Assembly (NCBI GenBank): GCA_937950385.1
Contig: CALFEA010000265.1
Location: 1-8,363 of the forward strand
From: an uncultured Altererythrobacter sp.
GTDB taxonomy: Bacteria; Pseudomonadota; Alphaproteobacteria; Sphingomonadales; Sphingomonadaceae
DNA: 8,363 nt
Direction: 5' to 3'
Shown: positions 7,582 through 8,363 of the stretch, piece after piece
Layout of the letters: every line of letters starts with the position of its first letter
Position numbering within the stretch: position 1 is the first letter of the stretch
Translations under genes and position numbers: made by a program
Notes under the pieces: model-generated
Databases searched by the model: none
The model's input: the letters and a program-made list of their open reading frames with translations, nothing else
Told to the model about the DNA's origin: nothing

Positions 7582-8324
7582 TCGAAGTTCTTTTTGAGGA
7601 CGGCGAAGCGCTCGTCATTAATAAACCTGCGGGCCTTTCAATTGAGCAGCCGCGCCGCGGCGGGCCCAGTCTAGAAGATCACCTCGATGACTTGCGATTT
7701 GGCTTTCACCGCCGCCCCGTGCCGGTCCACCGCTTGGATACAGATACATCGGGCTGCCTATTGCTGGCGCGCAATCCCAAAGCATTGAAGCGTTTCAATA
7801 GAGCGTTTGAACTGCGCCAAGTCACCAAAATCTATTGCGGGATATTGGGGAGCATTCCGGCGGAGGCCGAAGGACGGATTGAGTTGGCTTTGGCGAAGAT
7901 CAGTTCTGAGGAAAAAGGCTGGCGGATGATCCCGGCTGAGGATGGCAAACCGTCGGCCACCGATTGGAATGTACGCTCTTCACAAGATGGCAAAGCGTTG
8001 ATTGAGTTTCGCCCTGAGACAGGCCGCACACACCAACTTCGCGTCCATGCCGCCAGCGGGCTTGGCACCGCATTGATCGGCGATCCGGTCTATGGCGATG
8101 CGAAAACCGCGCCGCGCACCATGCTGCATGCAGAAACGCTGATCGTAAAGCGCGAAGGCAAAGCCGATATTGCCGCGACCGCCCCCATTCCCTCTGACTT
8201 CCAAGCGTTTGGATTTGGCGCCCCAGAAACGCCAGATGAGACGCCGGTTGAAACTGAAGCTGAGGCCCAAGCAGAACCTCAATCCGATTCGCAGCCCGAT
8301 ACCTTGGCCCCAACCAGTGGGTAG
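7578..8324 (+). CDS. RluA-family RNA pseudouridine synthase
   Basis: The 248-residue product isomerises selected uridines in rRNA or tRNA to pseudouridine. It opens with EVLFEDGEALVINKPAGLSIE, the usual RluA start. The catalytic motif is HRLDTDTSG with Asp54. Later come TKIYCGIL and ETGRTHQLRVHA (about 148-158), then LIGDPVYGDA. There is no N-terminal S4 RNA-binding domain, so it resembles the short RluA/TruC type rather than RluC/RluD; the exact target uridine cannot be assigned. From about residue 215 a Pro/Glu/Gln-rich low-complexity tail (starting PETPDETPVETEAEAQ) extends beyond the catalytic domain and is probably disordered. The start ATG overlaps the pabB stop as ATGA and lacks a clear Shine-Dalgarno, so translation probably depends on the upstream gene. 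Confidence 0.94.
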   Translation: MIEVLFEDGEALVINKPAGLSIEQPRRGGPSLEDHLDDLRFGFHRRPVPVHRLDTDTSGCLLLARNPKALKRFNRAFELRQVTKIYCGILGSIPAEAEGRIELALAKISSEEKGWRMIPAEDGKPSATDWNVRSSQDGKALIEFRPETGRTHQLRVHAASGLGTALIGDPVYGDAKTAPRTMLHAETLIVKREGKADIAATAPIPSDFQAFGFGAPETPDETPVETEAEAQAEPQSDSQPDTLAPTSG

Positions 8325-8353
8325 AATCGCTGATCTTGCGGTGGAATTGGCGC

Positions 8354-8359
8354 AGGAGA
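8354..8359 (+). promoter_or_regulatory. Probable ribosome-binding site of a gene starting beyond the right edge
   Basis: AGGAGA followed by AATT reaches the window end. At normal spacing a start codon would fall just after base 8363, only about 40 bases after the pseudouridine synthase stop, so a further gene of the same operon is likely. This is an inference from the site alone. Confidence 0.5.
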
Positions 8360-8363
8360 AATT

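Overview
The window looks like ordinary chromosome from an alphaproteobacterium, most likely a sphingomonad or Erythrobacter-like organism. This is inferred from moderately high GC, two probable TTG starts, tightly packed genes with ATGA/TTGA overlaps, a fused PabB-PabC folate enzyme and the style of the proteins. No search was possible, so the taxonomy is provisional. I see no mobile element, CRISPR array, tRNA or rRNA.

Layout, left to right. (1) Positions 1-2013, plus strand: the 3' part of an OmpR-type response regulator, overlapping by ATGA a membrane histidine kinase with an unusually arginine-rich periplasmic segment. (2) 2071-3174, plus: a glutathione S-transferase-like protein with an extended C-terminus, starting at a TTG behind a strong Shine-Dalgarno. 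(3) 3181-5586, minus: a YjgR/DUF853 HerA-like ATPase, translationally coupled through a TTGA overlap to a putative lipoprotein with two META (HslJ-like) domains. The lipoprotein's reading frame is broken at least twice, first at a run of eight T. It converges on the GST-like gene with only 6 bp between stops. (4) 5587-5739: a 153 bp divergent intergenic region holding a perfect tandem 10-bp repeat. (5) 5740-8324, plus: pabB-pabC fusion overlapping by ATGA an RluA-family pseudouridine synthase. A strong ribosome-binding site at the right edge implies a further plus-strand gene just outside.

Functionally these are separate neighbourhoods: envelope sensing and transcription control, a GST-like protein of unknown substrate, an ATPase-lipoprotein pair, and an operon joining p-aminobenzoate (folate) synthesis to RNA modification. 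I found no convincing new multi-gene system. The points most worth checking are the frameshifted double-META lipoprotein with its U8 slippery-like run, the Arg-rich sensor domain, and the tandem repeat in the divergent promoter region.
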